From: Arthrobacter sp. E3
GTDB taxonomy: Bacteria > Actinomycetota > Actinomycetes > Actinomycetales > Micrococcaceae
NCBI RefSeq assembly: GCF_017353415.1
Contig: NZ_JAFMPX010000003.1
Location: forward strand, 114,766 to 178,765
Length of the DNA: 64,000 nucleotides
Reading direction: 5' to 3'
Every line of letters begins with the position of its first letter. Position 1 is the stretch's first letter. Under the pieces are notes generated by a model. That model was not told the DNA's origin, made no database searches, and saw only the letters and a program-made list of their open reading frames with translations. The position numbers were made by a program, and so were the translations under genes. Below, piece by piece: positions 1 through 9,077 of this stretch.

Positions 1-839
1 GGACCATCAGGCCCGCTCTCCAATTCTGCCGCCTGCTCCAAAACCTGCAAAGAGTGCTGATAAACGTCCTTGTGGCGGTGGTGTTCATCCGTTTCCAGCT
101 GCAGTGCAGGTATTTCCGGCAGCACCAGGGCGGCCAGCCCAGTCTCCACAAGAATGTCCACGCCAGCGCGTGGGTGTGCCCCGCAAATCAGTTTCACAAG
201 TTCGTCACGGATCCGCTCAGCGGAAATGATGCTGATCCGCCCCGCCATGTCAGTCATCGCCGCAACGACGACCGGAGCCAGCGTAAAACCAAGTTGGGAA
301 GCAAACCGTGCTGCACGCATCATGCGCAGCGGGTCGTCCGAGAAGGAGTCTTCGGCCTTGCCGGGGGTACGCAGCAAACCTGCTGCCAGATCCTTTGCAC
401 CGCCAAAGGGGTCTATAAGTTCCATGGCGGGCAGCCGCAGCGCCATGGCATTGACGCTGAAGTCGCGGCGCTGCAAATCCTCTACAAGGGAGGTGCCAAA
501 GGCCACCACGGGCTTGCGCGACTCAGGGTCATACGCTTCAGCACGGTAGGTGGTGATCTCAATGAGCAGCACCTGCTTGTTCCTGTTGCGCTTACGGAAG
601 CCGATGGTGCCAAAGTCGCGGCCCATCTCCCAGTGCGAATCCGCCCACTTCTTTGCCACTGACAGAATTTCTTCAGGGGAGGCATTGGTGGTGAAATCCA
701 GATCCGGGGAAGTACGCCCCAGGAACAAGTCACGGACAGGCCCGCCCACAAGGGAAAGCTCGTAGCCGGCGTCGGCAAAGAGCCGTCCCAGTTCGAGAAC
801 TACTGGGTCAAATTTCGAAGTATCGAGCACTAAATCCAT
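1..839 (-). CDS. cca: CCA tRNA nucleotidyltransferase (5' part; runs off window)
   Basis: Adds or repairs the 3' CCA end of tRNAs using CTP and ATP in the cytoplasm. The reading frame is open from an ATG at 837-839 to the window edge, giving the first 279 residues of a protein usually about 470-490 long. A class II nucleotidyltransferase head is visible: a VGGPVRD motif at residues 31-37 followed by the catalytic pair in PDLDF (D46, D48). Near the window edge an HD-type motif, DEHHRHKDVYQHS, matches the HD domain that bacterial CCA enzymes of this type carry. It is divergent from the NUDIX gene at 961, an arrangement common in actinobacteria. The 3' end is not in the window. Confidence 0.93.
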   Translation of the reverse strand, partial: MDLVLDTSKFDPVVLELGRLFADAGYELSLVGGPVRDLFLGRTSPDLDFTTNASPEEILSVAKKWADSHWEMGRDFGTIGFRKRNRNKQVLLIEITTYRAEAYDPESRKPVVAFGTSLVEDLQRRDFSVNAMALRLPAMELIDPFGGAKDLAAGLLRTPGKAEDSFSDDPLRMMRAARFASQLGFTLAPVVVAAMTDMAGRISIISAERIRDELVKLICGAHPRAGVDILVETGLAALVLPEIPALQLETDEHHRHKDVYQHSLQVLEQAAELESGPDG

Positions 840-960
840 GGTTCCTTAACAATGCCAGACTTTTGCCGCTGGACTAGTGCCGCTGCCGTGCCGCACCCGG
901 TGACACCCCCAAAAACTTCGGTTTCCGACCTGTCATCATCCGTGGACAAAGATAGCTAGA

Positions 961-1509
961 GTGGACTCCATGGTTCACCCCGTGCCCCGCGCGCCGAAGA
1001 GGAACCCGTTGCCGTCGGCAATGGGGCAGTCTTCCGCGCCTACAGCGCCCAGTGTTCCAAGCCAGCTGCCCACGATTGAGGAAATTTCCGCAGGTGGCGT
1101 CGTCGTTGAAATGCACGACGGCGAACCCCGGGTTGCGATCATCGCCCGCATCAACCGCGGTGGCAGGCTTGAGTGGTGCCTACCCAAGGGGCACCCAGAG
1201 GGTGCGGAAACCCATGCGGAAGCTGCTGTTCGTGAGATCGAAGAGGAAACCGGCATCGCAGGGGATATTTTGGCCCCGCTTGGCAGCATTGACTACTGGT
1301 TCACTGTCAGCGGCCACCGGGTCCACAAGACAGTCCACCACTTCCTGCTGCGTGCCACCGGTGGTTTGCTCACCATTGAAAACGATCCCGACCATGAAGC
1401 CGTCGACGTCGCCTGGGTGCGCATCGATGATCTGGCCAAGAAGCTCTCCTTCCCCAACGAGCGGCGCATCAGCGACCTGGCCCGTGAACTGCTCCCGGAA
1501 TATTTCTAG
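961..1509 (+). CDS. NUDIX hydrolase
   Basis: Predicted hydrolase of a nucleoside diphosphate linked to another moiety; the substrate cannot be told from sequence. The 182-residue product has a complete Nudix box (G-x5-E-x7-REUxEExGU) starting at GHPEGAE around residues 76-98, with the REIEEETGI core. A hydrophobic ISAGGVVV strand opens the domain near residue 43, so the first ~40 residues are a Pro/Ser-rich leader. The start is uncertain: GTG at 961, ATG at 970 and ATG at 1021 are all in frame and none has a strong ribosome-binding site. It lies between cca and murJ, the usual actinobacterial order. Confidence 0.9.
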   Translation: MDSMVHPVPRAPKRNPLPSAMGQSSAPTAPSVPSQLPTIEEISAGGVVVEMHDGEPRVAIIARINRGGRLEWCLPKGHPEGAETHAEAAVREIEEETGIAGDILAPLGSIDYWFTVSGHRVHKTVHHFLLRATGGLLTIENDPDHEAVDVAWVRIDDLAKKLSFPNERRISDLARELLPEYF

Positions 1510-1579
1510 GGAACTTTCCTCCTACCTTTGTGAGCCCTTGCCAGCAGTCACTAAGCCAGCAGTGAGATGATGGGACACA

Positions 1580-3406
1580 ATGTCTAACGATGAACGGCTC
1601 AGCAACTCGCCGAAACCCGCAGCAGCCCCACCTTTGGCTGCCCAGCCCAGTACTAAGGCACACGCCTTGACCGTCACCTCGAACCGCGGCCAAACGCCAT
1701 CGTCCGTGGTTGGCCCAGTTACACCCACCATGGATGTGACAGGAGCCACCGGAACCAAGGCAGGCACACTGGCACCCAGCAGTGCCAGGTCCAGTGCAAC
1801 CATGGCTATCGGCACGCTGGCGTCACGTATTTTGGGTTTCATCAAAGCCATGATGCTCGGTATTGCCATTGCCGGCACCGCCATCGCCACGATTTTTGAA
1901 GGCTCCAACTACCTTCCAAACCTGATTTTCCTGCTTCTTGCCGGTGGCGTGTTCAATGCCGTGCTGATCCCGCAGATCGCCAAGGCCAGCAAACAACCGG
2001 ACAAGGGCACAGACTTCATTTCACGGCTCCTCACCTTGGGGGTTGTGGGCCTGCTGGGCATTACAGTCGTGGTCATGCTACTGGTGGGGCCCATCCTGGG
2101 GCTTTTCACCTCTTTCAGGGGAAGCGAATTACAGCTGGCTATCACTTTTGGTCTGTTCCTGCTGCCCCAAATCTTCTTTTATGGGCTGTTTTCGCTATTG
2201 GGCCAGGTCCTGAACGCCCACAATGCCTTCAAGGCCTATGCCTGGGCTCCCGTCGTCAACAATGTGGTGGCCATTGCCGGGCTGCTCGTATTTATAGTCA
2301 TCTCCGGCAGTGCCGTCTCAACACCTCACACGGTGGAAAATTGGACCATCGGCCAGACATGGATCCTTGCCGGAACGGCCACGTTGGGCATTGTGGCGCA
2401 ATCGGCTGTGCTCATTATTCCCGTCCACCGGCTCGGCCTGAACCTGCGGCCCAAGTTCGGATTGAAGGGCACCGGCTTGGGGGCCACTGCCAAGGTTGCT
2501 GGCTGGACCATGGGCACCATGATCATCGGTAATTTGACGTTCCTTGTTATCCTCCGCGTTGCCACCATCCCGCTGGGCGGCAGCACAGGTGGGGACCCGG
2601 GAATTCCGGATATTTTCGTTCTGAACCGGGCCACCGAGTTGTACATCATGCCGCACTCAATTATTGCCCTCTCCATTGCCACGGTGATGTTTACGGCCAT
2701 GGCCCACGCTGCGGCACGCAAGGACATGTCTGGGTTGCGCACCTCGTTGGCGGGGGCCTTACGCACCACGGGCATGGCCACGGTGTTTGCCGGGATTGCG
2801 CTCGTGGTCCTTTCAGGTCCGCTGGGCATGCTCTTTAGCGGTAATCAGGAAACAGTGGGACGCCACGTGGCGATCACACTGGCCATTCTGGCCGTCGGGG
2901 CACCTTTCTACAGCATCAACTTCATCCTCAACAGGGTCTTCTACGCACAGGAAGACGCCCGGACACCCTTCACCATCCAATGCATCATGGTAGGGCTGGG
3001 TCTCACCACCGCCCTGCTCGCAAGCCTGCTCCCGCAGGAATGGATCATTTACGGGCTTGCAGCCAGTTACACTCTTAGCAACGTGGTGGCACCCATAGTC
3101 AGCCACATCTTCCTCAAGCGGAAGCTCGGCAACTACGGCGGCGGATTGATCATGCGGGCCCACATGCGCTTCCTAGTGGCGGCCCTGGTGGCCGGAATAG
3201 CCGGGGAGCTGACCTTGCGCCTGTTTGGCAGTGCCTCAAGTACCGGTTTCATGTGGACGTCCATTGCCGCTTCCGCCCTGGCGTTGGCCGTGGTGGGGAC
3301 GCTGATGGCGGTCATCTACATCCTGATCCTCAAGCGCCTGCGCGTCGACGAGGTGGACGCCCTTCTCAACCCCCTGCTGGGAAGACTCCGAAACCGCCTC
3401 CCCTAG
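1580..3406 (+). CDS. murJ: Lipid II flippase MurJ (MviN family)
   Basis: Integral membrane flippase that moves the peptidoglycan precursor lipid II across the cytoplasmic membrane. The 608-residue product has a Thr/Pro/Ala-rich cytoplasmic head of about 75 residues, then a polytopic region of about 14 hydrophobic segments typical of the MATE/MOP-type MurJ fold, beginning with the family-like SRILGFIKAMMLG segment. It ends shortly after the last membrane segment (RLRNRLP). Mycobacterial MviN continues into a pseudokinase and an extracellular domain; here such a tail appears to be encoded separately by the next gene. ATG at 1580 follows the NUDIX gene by 70 bases. Confidence 0.93.
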   Translation: MSNDERLSNSPKPAAAPPLAAQPSTKAHALTVTSNRGQTPSSVVGPVTPTMDVTGATGTKAGTLAPSSARSSATMAIGTLASRILGFIKAMMLGIAIAGTAIATIFEGSNYLPNLIFLLLAGGVFNAVLIPQIAKASKQPDKGTDFISRLLTLGVVGLLGITVVVMLLVGPILGLFTSFRGSELQLAITFGLFLLPQIFFYGLFSLLGQVLNAHNAFKAYAWAPVVNNVVAIAGLLVFIVISGSAVSTPHTVENWTIGQTWILAGTATLGIVAQSAVLIIPVHRLGLNLRPKFGLKGTGLGATAKVAGWTMGTMIIGNLTFLVILRVATIPLGGSTGGDPGIPDIFVLNRATELYIMPHSIIALSIATVMFTAMAHAAARKDMSGLRTSLAGALRTTGMATVFAGIALVVLSGPLGMLFSGNQETVGRHVAITLAILAVGAPFYSINFILNRVFYAQEDARTPFTIQCIMVGLGLTTALLASLLPQEWIIYGLAASYTLSNVVAPIVSHIFLKRKLGNYGGGLIMRAHMRFLVAALVAGIAGELTLRLFGSASSTGFMWTSIAASALALAVVGTLMAVIYILILKRLRVDEVDALLNPLLGRLRNRLP

Positions 3407-3582
3407 GCTAAATTCTGCCTGAAAGGTGCAATGCACGTCCACGGGTCGAGACAATTTGAAGCCAACAGCACCCGGCCGATGCGGCAACCATGGTTCTCGC
3501 AGCGTTTTCCTATAGAATCAGTCCAAATATGGCTTCGTGTGTATGACTTGCACGGGCCCCATGCATGTAAGAGGAGGATTTG

Positions 3583-5034
3583 GTGCCACAACCCATCGAT
3601 GTGGGCTCCATCCTAGGCGGGCGCTACAAAGTGACCGGCCGCATCTTGGCTTCCGCCGAGAATGACATCATTCTGGATGGTCTGGACCAAATCCTGAATC
3701 GCCCTGTCAGCATCTTGGTTTCTGCCGTTGAAAATACAGCGAACCTGACCCAGAGCGCCCGAGACGTTGCGACGGGAACACGTCTTTCCAACGTCTCAAT
3801 TCTAGATTTTGGCATTCAGGACGATGCCACCTACCTCATTGCTGCTCGGACCTCGTCAGCGGATCTGCTGGACCTTGTTGTCCCCACTGAACCCCAGGAA
3901 GATGTCTACCAGGAACCGTTCTTCACCGACACGCTTGGTACCGAAATTTTTGGTAGGGCACGTGACGCCGCACCCGCAGGCGGAGCATATGTCTACGATG
4001 ACAATTCTCCGCTAACCCCGGCACACCCGCTGCCCAAGGTCGTGCACGACGCACCCCATTTCGCGCCCCCACCCATGCCAACCAAAGCACCGGCAACACC
4101 GAAGACCACCCCGGGTGCCGCCGTCGTGATTCCAGTTGCCCCTGCACCACAAGCGGCCCCCACACCGCAAACGGAACCGGAAGCACCTGCATCCAAGGTG
4201 ACTTTGTGGGCTGAAGAGGACTACGGCTTCATCAACGAAGACTCCCAACGGGACGCAGCGGATGCCCGCCGCCCCGGCACCTTTCCAGCGGAATTCCTCA
4301 GCGCCAGCGATACTTACGGCCAAGATGACGGGCCCTCGGAACCAGATGATGATCTGGAAGAGGACGACGGAAACGCTCCCCGTTCGGGCGGACGCTGGCT
4401 GACCGGGGCAATCGTGGGCGTCCTTCTGATTGGAGCCCTCATCTTCGCTGTGCAACACATAAGTGGACTGTTCAACGGTGGTGAAAATCAGGCTGCTACT
4501 ACTACCTCCGCCCCTGCGTCACCGCAAGCCAGTGACAAGCCAGCCGCCACGGATGCACCACCACCGCCGGCAGTTGTTGCACCCGTCATCACAGGCCTGA
4601 CAGATACTACAGTCTTCGCCCCTGGTGTCCAGAACTACGCTGAGACGTTCTTCCCACGCCTCAAGGACGCCATCGACGGGAACAAGGGCACATATTGGCC
4701 TACAGTGGAGTATTCCAACGCCGACTTCGCAGGTCTTAATGACGGCATCAATTTAGTTGTTGCATTGAAGGAAGAGTCCACCATCAGTTCCGTGAGTATC
4801 AGCCAGCTGGCCGGAACGGGTGGGCAGTTCAACATCTTGACCAACTCCGCACCTGAGCTGCAGGGCGCCACGAAGATTGGGAGCGGCTCTTTCAGTGCCC
4901 CCGACTTTACACTCACAGCTGCCCCCGGAGTAAAGGCGAAATATGTGATCATCAACTTCACGCAGCTTCCTAAACTTCAGCCGTTCGTGACTTATCCCTA
5001 TGGTTTAAAGATCACCGAGATTAGCATCAAGTAA
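3583..5034 (+). CDS. Membrane protein with kinase-N-lobe-like head and extracellular domain (MviN-tail-like)
   Basis: No firm family assignment. The first ~100 residues begin like a Ser/Thr kinase N-lobe (GGRYKVTGRILASAEN, later LDFGIQDDATYLIAA) but lack a glycine-loop GxGxxG, an HRD catalytic loop and any C-lobe, so it cannot be an active kinase. A Pro/Ala/Thr-rich linker of about 170 residues follows, then one membrane segment near residues 272-292 (TGAIVGVLLIGALIFAV), then a ~190-residue extracellular part whose end resembles a discoidin/galactose-binding beta-sandwich. This order matches the tail of mycobacterial MviN. GTG at 3583 is preferred over TTG at 3580 because GAGGAGGA at 3571-3578 gives better spacing. 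It sits directly after murJ. Confidence 0.7.
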   Translation: MPQPIDVGSILGGRYKVTGRILASAENDIILDGLDQILNRPVSILVSAVENTANLTQSARDVATGTRLSNVSILDFGIQDDATYLIAARTSSADLLDLVVPTEPQEDVYQEPFFTDTLGTEIFGRARDAAPAGGAYVYDDNSPLTPAHPLPKVVHDAPHFAPPPMPTKAPATPKTTPGAAVVIPVAPAPQAAPTPQTEPEAPASKVTLWAEEDYGFINEDSQRDAADARRPGTFPAEFLSASDTYGQDDGPSEPDDDLEEDDGNAPRSGGRWLTGAIVGVLLIGALIFAVQHISGLFNGGENQAATTTSAPASPQASDKPAATDAPPPPAVVAPVITGLTDTTVFAPGVQNYAETFFPRLKDAIDGNKGTYWPTVEYSNADFAGLNDGINLVVALKEESTISSVSISQLAGTGGQFNILTNSAPELQGATKIGSGSFSAPDFTLTAAPGVKAKYVIINFTQLPKLQPFVTYPYGLKITEISIK

Positions 5035-5158
5035 CACGTCTCATTCCTCCACGCTTGCGTGAAGGAATATCCGCATGGTTGAACCAGTTGTGGATAGCGA
5101 AGGTCCAAACGAGCCGCACCGCCGCGGACAGTCAATGTAGGAAGAGGAACACTTACCC

Positions 5159-6115
5159 GTGAGCACGCAAGCAACCCCCGCAAGCGACGTCCGTGATGTC
5201 ATCATCGTAGGTTCTGGGCCTGCCGGATACACTGCAGCGATCTACACAGCCCGCGCTGATCTGAAGCCGTTGATGATCGCTGGCTCCGTGACCGCTGGTG
5301 GCGAACTGATGAACACCACCGATGTCGAGAACTTTCCCGGGTTTCCCGAAGGCATCATGGGCCCGGATCTCATGGAAAATCTTGGCCAACAGGCCGAGAG
5401 GTTCGGCACGGAAGTGATGTACGAAGACGTTACATCCGTCGAACTCGAAGGCGCCATCAAGACTGTGACACTTGCTGACGGGCAAGAATTCAAAGCCCGC
5501 ACAGTGATCATTTCCACAGGATCCGCGTACCGTGAAATGGGTGTCGAGGGTGAAAAACGCCTCGTGGGACACGGTGTGAGCTCATGCGCCACGTGTGACG
5601 GCTTCTTCTTCAAGGGCCACGACATCGCCGTCATTGGTGGTGGTGATTCCGCCATGGAAGAGGCTATCTTCCTGACGAAGTTTGCGGAGACCGTCACTGT
5701 TGTCCACCGCAGGGACACTCTGCGCGCCTCCAAGATCATGGCTGACCGGGCCTTGAACCACCCGAAGATCAAGTTCGTTTGGGACAGCGCCGTTGACGCC
5801 GTTCTCGGTGATGCAAAGGTCAGTGGAGTTCGGCTCAACAACCTCATCACCGGTGAGAAGAGCGAACTTGCTGTAACAGGCGTATTCGTTGCTATAGGCA
5901 ACGATCCTCGTGTCGATTTGGTCAAGGGGGTTCTTGACCTCACTGCAGCAGGAACCATTGCCGTTGAAGGCAGAACTTCCAAAACCACCCTTCCGGGCGT
6001 CTTCGCAGCTGGAGACGTTGTGGACCCCACCTACCGTCAGGCAATTACCGCGGCCGGTTCCGGATGTGTTGCTGCACTTGATGTAGAGCACTACCTAGCC
6101 GACCATGATTCTTAA
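5159..6115 (+). CDS. trxB: Thioredoxin-disulfide reductase
   Basis: NADPH-dependent flavoenzyme that reduces thioredoxin in the cytoplasm. The 318 residues match the low-molecular-weight bacterial type. The FAD dinucleotide-binding motif GSGPAGYT starts at residue 18, the redox-active pair is C143 and C146 in SCATCDG, the NADPH-binding GGGDSAMEE is near residue 160, and the second FAD motif ends in FAAGDVVD near the C-terminus. Start is GTG at 5159, preceded by GAAGAGGAA. trxA follows 16 bases after the stop, so the two form an operon. Confidence 0.97.
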   Translation: MSTQATPASDVRDVIIVGSGPAGYTAAIYTARADLKPLMIAGSVTAGGELMNTTDVENFPGFPEGIMGPDLMENLGQQAERFGTEVMYEDVTSVELEGAIKTVTLADGQEFKARTVIISTGSAYREMGVEGEKRLVGHGVSSCATCDGFFFKGHDIAVIGGGDSAMEEAIFLTKFAETVTVVHRRDTLRASKIMADRALNHPKIKFVWDSAVDAVLGDAKVSGVRLNNLITGEKSELAVTGVFVAIGNDPRVDLVKGVLDLTAAGTIAVEGRTSKTTLPGVFAAGDVVDPTYRQAITAAGSGCVAALDVEHYLADHDS

Positions 6116-6131
6116 GAGAAAGTAGTTCATT

Positions 6132-6458
6132 ATGAGCAACGCCAAGAGCGCAACAGATGCAACATTCAGCGATGAAGTTTTGAACTCCGAGAAGCCTGTA
6201 ATTGTGGACTTCTGGGCTGAGTGGTGCGGCCCCTGCCGCAAGCTCGGGCCCATCCTGGATGAAATCTCTGTGGAGTATGCTGACAAGGTCGACGTCGTCA
6301 AGGTTGATGTTGACGCCAACCCGGCCATTTCAGCCAAATATGGAATCACCTCCATTCCTGCCGTATATCTCTTCCAAGGTGGCGAGGTGCGGAGCACAGT
6401 TGTTGGCGCACGTCCCAAGCAGTACTTTGAAAAGGAATTTGCAGAGTACCTGAAGTAG
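6132..6458 (+). CDS. trxA: Thioredoxin
   Basis: Small cytoplasmic disulfide reductant, the partner of TrxB. The 108-residue product has the canonical active site WCGPC with cysteines at residues 32 and 35, and the conserved cis-proline in [12 protein letters not shown] at 6132 lies 16 bases after trxB, and an inverted repeat starts about 20 bases after the stop, so this is the last gene of the operon. In many actinobacteria the next genes are near parB; here about 15 kb of decayed DNA follows. Confidence 0.97.
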   Translation: MSNAKSATDATFSDEVLNSEKPVIVDFWAEWCGPCRKLGPILDEISVEYADKVDVVKVDVDANPAISAKYGITSIPAVYLFQGGEVRSTVVGARPKQYFEKEFAEYLK

Positions 6459-6478
6459 GGTCTTTTCTTTGATTTTTC

Positions 6479-6511
6479 GGGTGTGGATCGGACCCAGTCC
6501 GATCCACACCC
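6479..6511 (+). terminator. Terminator hairpin after trxA
   Basis: A perfect 15-base stem, GGGTGTGGATCGGAC at 6479-6493 pairing with its complement at 6497-6511, closed by a three-base CCA loop. It starts 20 bases after the trxA stop. There is no long T-run, as is common in high-GC actinobacteria. Confidence 0.85.
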
Positions 6512-6989
6512 ATTTAACCAACCTTTAGGGCTTCTCCCAGAATGATTCTAAGCACAAATATTCTGGGCGACATTTTCTGAGAACAGACCCCAAAGGCTTC
6601 CATTCCGACGCTTTCGGTTAAAATCATGCTGTTCAAGATCTGCATCTTGTTTCACGTGAAACAAATTTTGGTGGCCTGGTGAGTAGAGACCCAGATGGTG
6701 TGTCAGCCTGTATTTTCGGATATTGTTCTCACAATCGAAAATCCGCACTCCAGCCCAAAGAGCGGACTCTCTCGGCATCACCCAAATTGCAATGGAATCA
6801 CCAGTAGCGAATGGCTAAGGAAACAAATGCCCTGGGTGTGTTTAGTCCCCACCCACCTCCCACCGTCGTGAAGATCCGGATTCCAACTTAGGAAGCGACG
6901 ACTACAACTATTGATCAATCCCAAATAACACTAGATGCATGGTCACCAACTGAGAGTGGTGCCGCCTGACATCATTGATGGTGATCAAT
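6512..6989. other. Gene-poor stretch after trxA
   Basis: About 480 bases with no convincing reading frame on either strand. The only recognisable element is a perfect parS site at 6648-6663. Confidence 0.7.
6648..6663. promoter_or_regulatory. parS: parS centromere site 1
   Basis: Exact match to the widely conserved 16-base palindrome TGTTTCACGTGAAACA, the chromosomal ParB-binding site. parB and parA are in the same window. This is the leftmost of six sites, about 22 kb from the dnaA-dnaN interval. Confidence 0.95.
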
Positions 6990-7961
6990 ATGGATGACTG
7001 GGTAACTATGAACTGCCGCTATGCGAACGGCAGATTTCGACATGGGAACTGATGAAGCAGCTGGATCTTCTAGGTGGGACCGTGGATCGGATATTGTCGG
7101 AAGAGACCATGACACGGAACGAAAGCAGGCCAGCTCGATTCTCTTTCGACGTGCTAAGAATGACGTGCGGCGTCTGCTAGCCAGGATGCCGCGGATGCCG
7201 CCGACGGTAATGGCCGAGCAGGTGGGCTGGTTCGGGTCCTCTTCTCATCGTTGAACCGGGGTTAGGTCGCCGCGATCCGGTTGGAGAACGCCCTATACGA
7301 ACTCACAGCCCGGCGCGTTCATGAGCCAAGCAAGGCCTTGAAATATGTTCCCCAGGGTACAGAGCACTGAAATCAAGCTGCTGTCCCCGTGACATCCAGG
7401 TTCAAAAGGCAGAGTGGAGACAGTGAACGGGTTCTTCCAGCGCGTTGCCATGCCCGGGCCCGACTTCATTGACCTCATGACTTCAATCAACAACTCGATG
7501 CGTGGTTGCCGCACGCCAATGACCGCTACACATGCACCCGCCACGGTACGCAGGCAGATGTGGTCATAGCGGACCGGGCGGCGATGCATCCGCCGGGCTC
7601 GAGAGCTCCCGACTTTGTCTTCCGGAAGAAAGTTCGCCTACCTTCTATCTCCTACGTGCGCGTGCTTTCCAATGACAAATCCGTGGATCCTTCCACAATC
7701 GGGCGGCTCGTGCAGGTCACCGCCGGGCCCACGGTACTGCCCAGGCATGAACGCCACTGGGCCAGACACCAGATCTATACCGACCCCGACCCCGTCAAGC
7801 GAGCCGTTGAACTACGCAGGGACTACCGCACCTCCATGACCACGAAACCGCCCAGACAGGCCGTAGTTGAGGAACACGACCTCTGTGTTTACCATGAAGC
7901 TTTCGGTATCCCCGCCGAGACTGGAGCGGAGTCCGCTGATCATGCAAGGGCGGTGCTGTAA
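6990..7961 (+). pseudogene. Decayed IS21-family istA transposase
   Basis: Remnant of an IstA-type transposase broken by frameshifts and deletions; an intact one would be about 1.5 kb. An ATG at 6990 opens MDDWVTM, like the IstA N-terminus. A short frame near 7150-7240 gives RMPRMPPTVMAEQVGW, a motif typical of this IstA subgroup. The frame around 7410 reads VETVNGFFQR, and 7506-7961 keeps the IstA C-terminal region with the KSVDPSTIGRLVQV segment. The decayed istB at 7980 follows in the normal order. No intact catalytic DDE set remains. It is not the same subgroup as the intact element at 15183-17783. Confidence 0.7.
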
Positions 7962-7979
7962 ACGCGGTAGCAGCCACTG

Positions 7980-8232
7980 ATGATAACGACATTGAGGGAA
8001 TATACCCGCGTCTTGCGGGCACCACGTATCGGGGACAGCCGGCACCTAGCTGATACCGCACGCCACAACGGGTGGAGCCACGACGAATACCTTGCCGCCG
8101 TGCTCTCCCGAGAAGTCTCTGAACGGGAAGCTTCCTGTGCTGCGTTGCAGATCAAGGCCGCGAAGTTTCCCTGCCGCAAACCTTTTGGAGGAGTCCAATT
8201 TCGACCATCAACCCGCCGACGACCGTTCCTGA
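7980..8232 (+). pseudogene. Decayed IS21-family istB (5' fragment, frameshifted)
   Basis: Starts as a good IstB helper ATPase: ATG at 7980, residues reading LRAPRIGDSRHLADTA then WSHDEYLAAVLSREVSERE, typical of the IstB N-terminus. Near 8185 the frame changes: the continuation LEESNFDHQP, which matches the family, lies one frame over and stops at 8230-8232. The Walker A and B ATPase region is absent. It is the downstream partner of the decayed istA ending at 7961. Confidence 0.72.
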
Positions 8233-8685
8233 GTAGCCCACCTGGGCAGCGGTTAAACCCTTCCAAGCGCTTCGATTCCAAAGGATATTACTGCTGAGAG
8301 CCGCACCCTACCTTGCGGTTCTGCTGGCTGGTTGTGCGGATGCCGTGACTGCCCTACCGACCCATCAATACTGGTGTAATGCCCCGAGACAATCACTGCA
8401 CGAACTCCTGAAAACCTTCACCCCCATTACCTCTTTACTAGCCCCAAAACGAGAAAGAATGGGGGTTGTTGGCCTGTCGGTCCCGGGATGATTAAGTCAC
8501 CCAGTCATTGATGATCCGAGGGGATGTTGTCACCGGAACTCGATAGGCGCCAGGGGATCGCTGATGGGGACCAGATCAGCACAACGAATGAGCGTGTAAG
8601 TGAGCTGTAACGAAAGATGCCGAGCCTTGCCGCCGTAGGACATGCCAACACAGTTTCACAGAACACTATTTCAGGGAGGTTTGCG
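8233..8685. other. Gene-poor stretch between decayed elements
   Basis: About 450 bases with no supported gene. The right part, just before 8686, should include the left flank of the IS110-type element; a purine-rich AGGGAGG at about 8674-8680 looks like that transposase's ribosome-binding site. Confidence 0.6.
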
Positions 8686-9002
8686 TTGATCAAGGAGCAT
8701 GACCAAGTCGATATCTTCATCGGTGTTGATGTCGGCAAGTGAAATCATCATGCGGTCGCCATCGACCACAATGGCAAGAAACTTCTTGACCGGGCACTGC
8801 CCCGGGACGACGCAAAACTACAAGCAATCATCCGCTCCGTTGCCAAGAAAGGCACCGTGTTGTTGATCGTGGATCAGCCCTCGACCATTGGCACCTTGCC
8901 GGTAGCGGTGGCCCAGGGGCGAGGATATCCTGGTCGGCTACATTCTAGGTCTGGCGATGCGTCGTATCGCTGATCTGCACCCCGGTGAGGCGAAGACAGA
9001 CG
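8686..9002 (+). pseudogene. IS110-family transposase, 5' part (interrupted)
   Basis: Encodes the N-terminal DEDD/RuvC-like part of an IS110-type transposase: a DIFIGVDVGK segment carrying the first catalytic aspartate, then HHAVAID, VLLIVDQPSTIG and LGLAMRRIADLHPGEAKTD. A TGA sits in frame right after GVDVGK (at 8740-8742), so the gene was already inactive. There is also a frame slip around 8915. The coding sequence is cut at about 8999-9004 by the recombinase cassette, and the remaining part resumes at 12888. Confidence 0.85.
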
Positions 9003-9077
9003 TGTTAACCGAACTACCCAAGTCCAGCGGGGGAAACCATAGCCGGAGCCACAGTGCGTCAGCTAGGTTCTGTTCCC

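Noticed and set aside
54..662. Long plus-strand frames opposite cca (54-662, 70-549)
   Set aside because: They are shadows of the well-supported minus-strand cca reading frame, with no domain or ribosome-binding site of their own.
5087..5098. Isolated DnaA-box-like sequence before trxB
   Set aside because: A single one-mismatch box is expected by chance.
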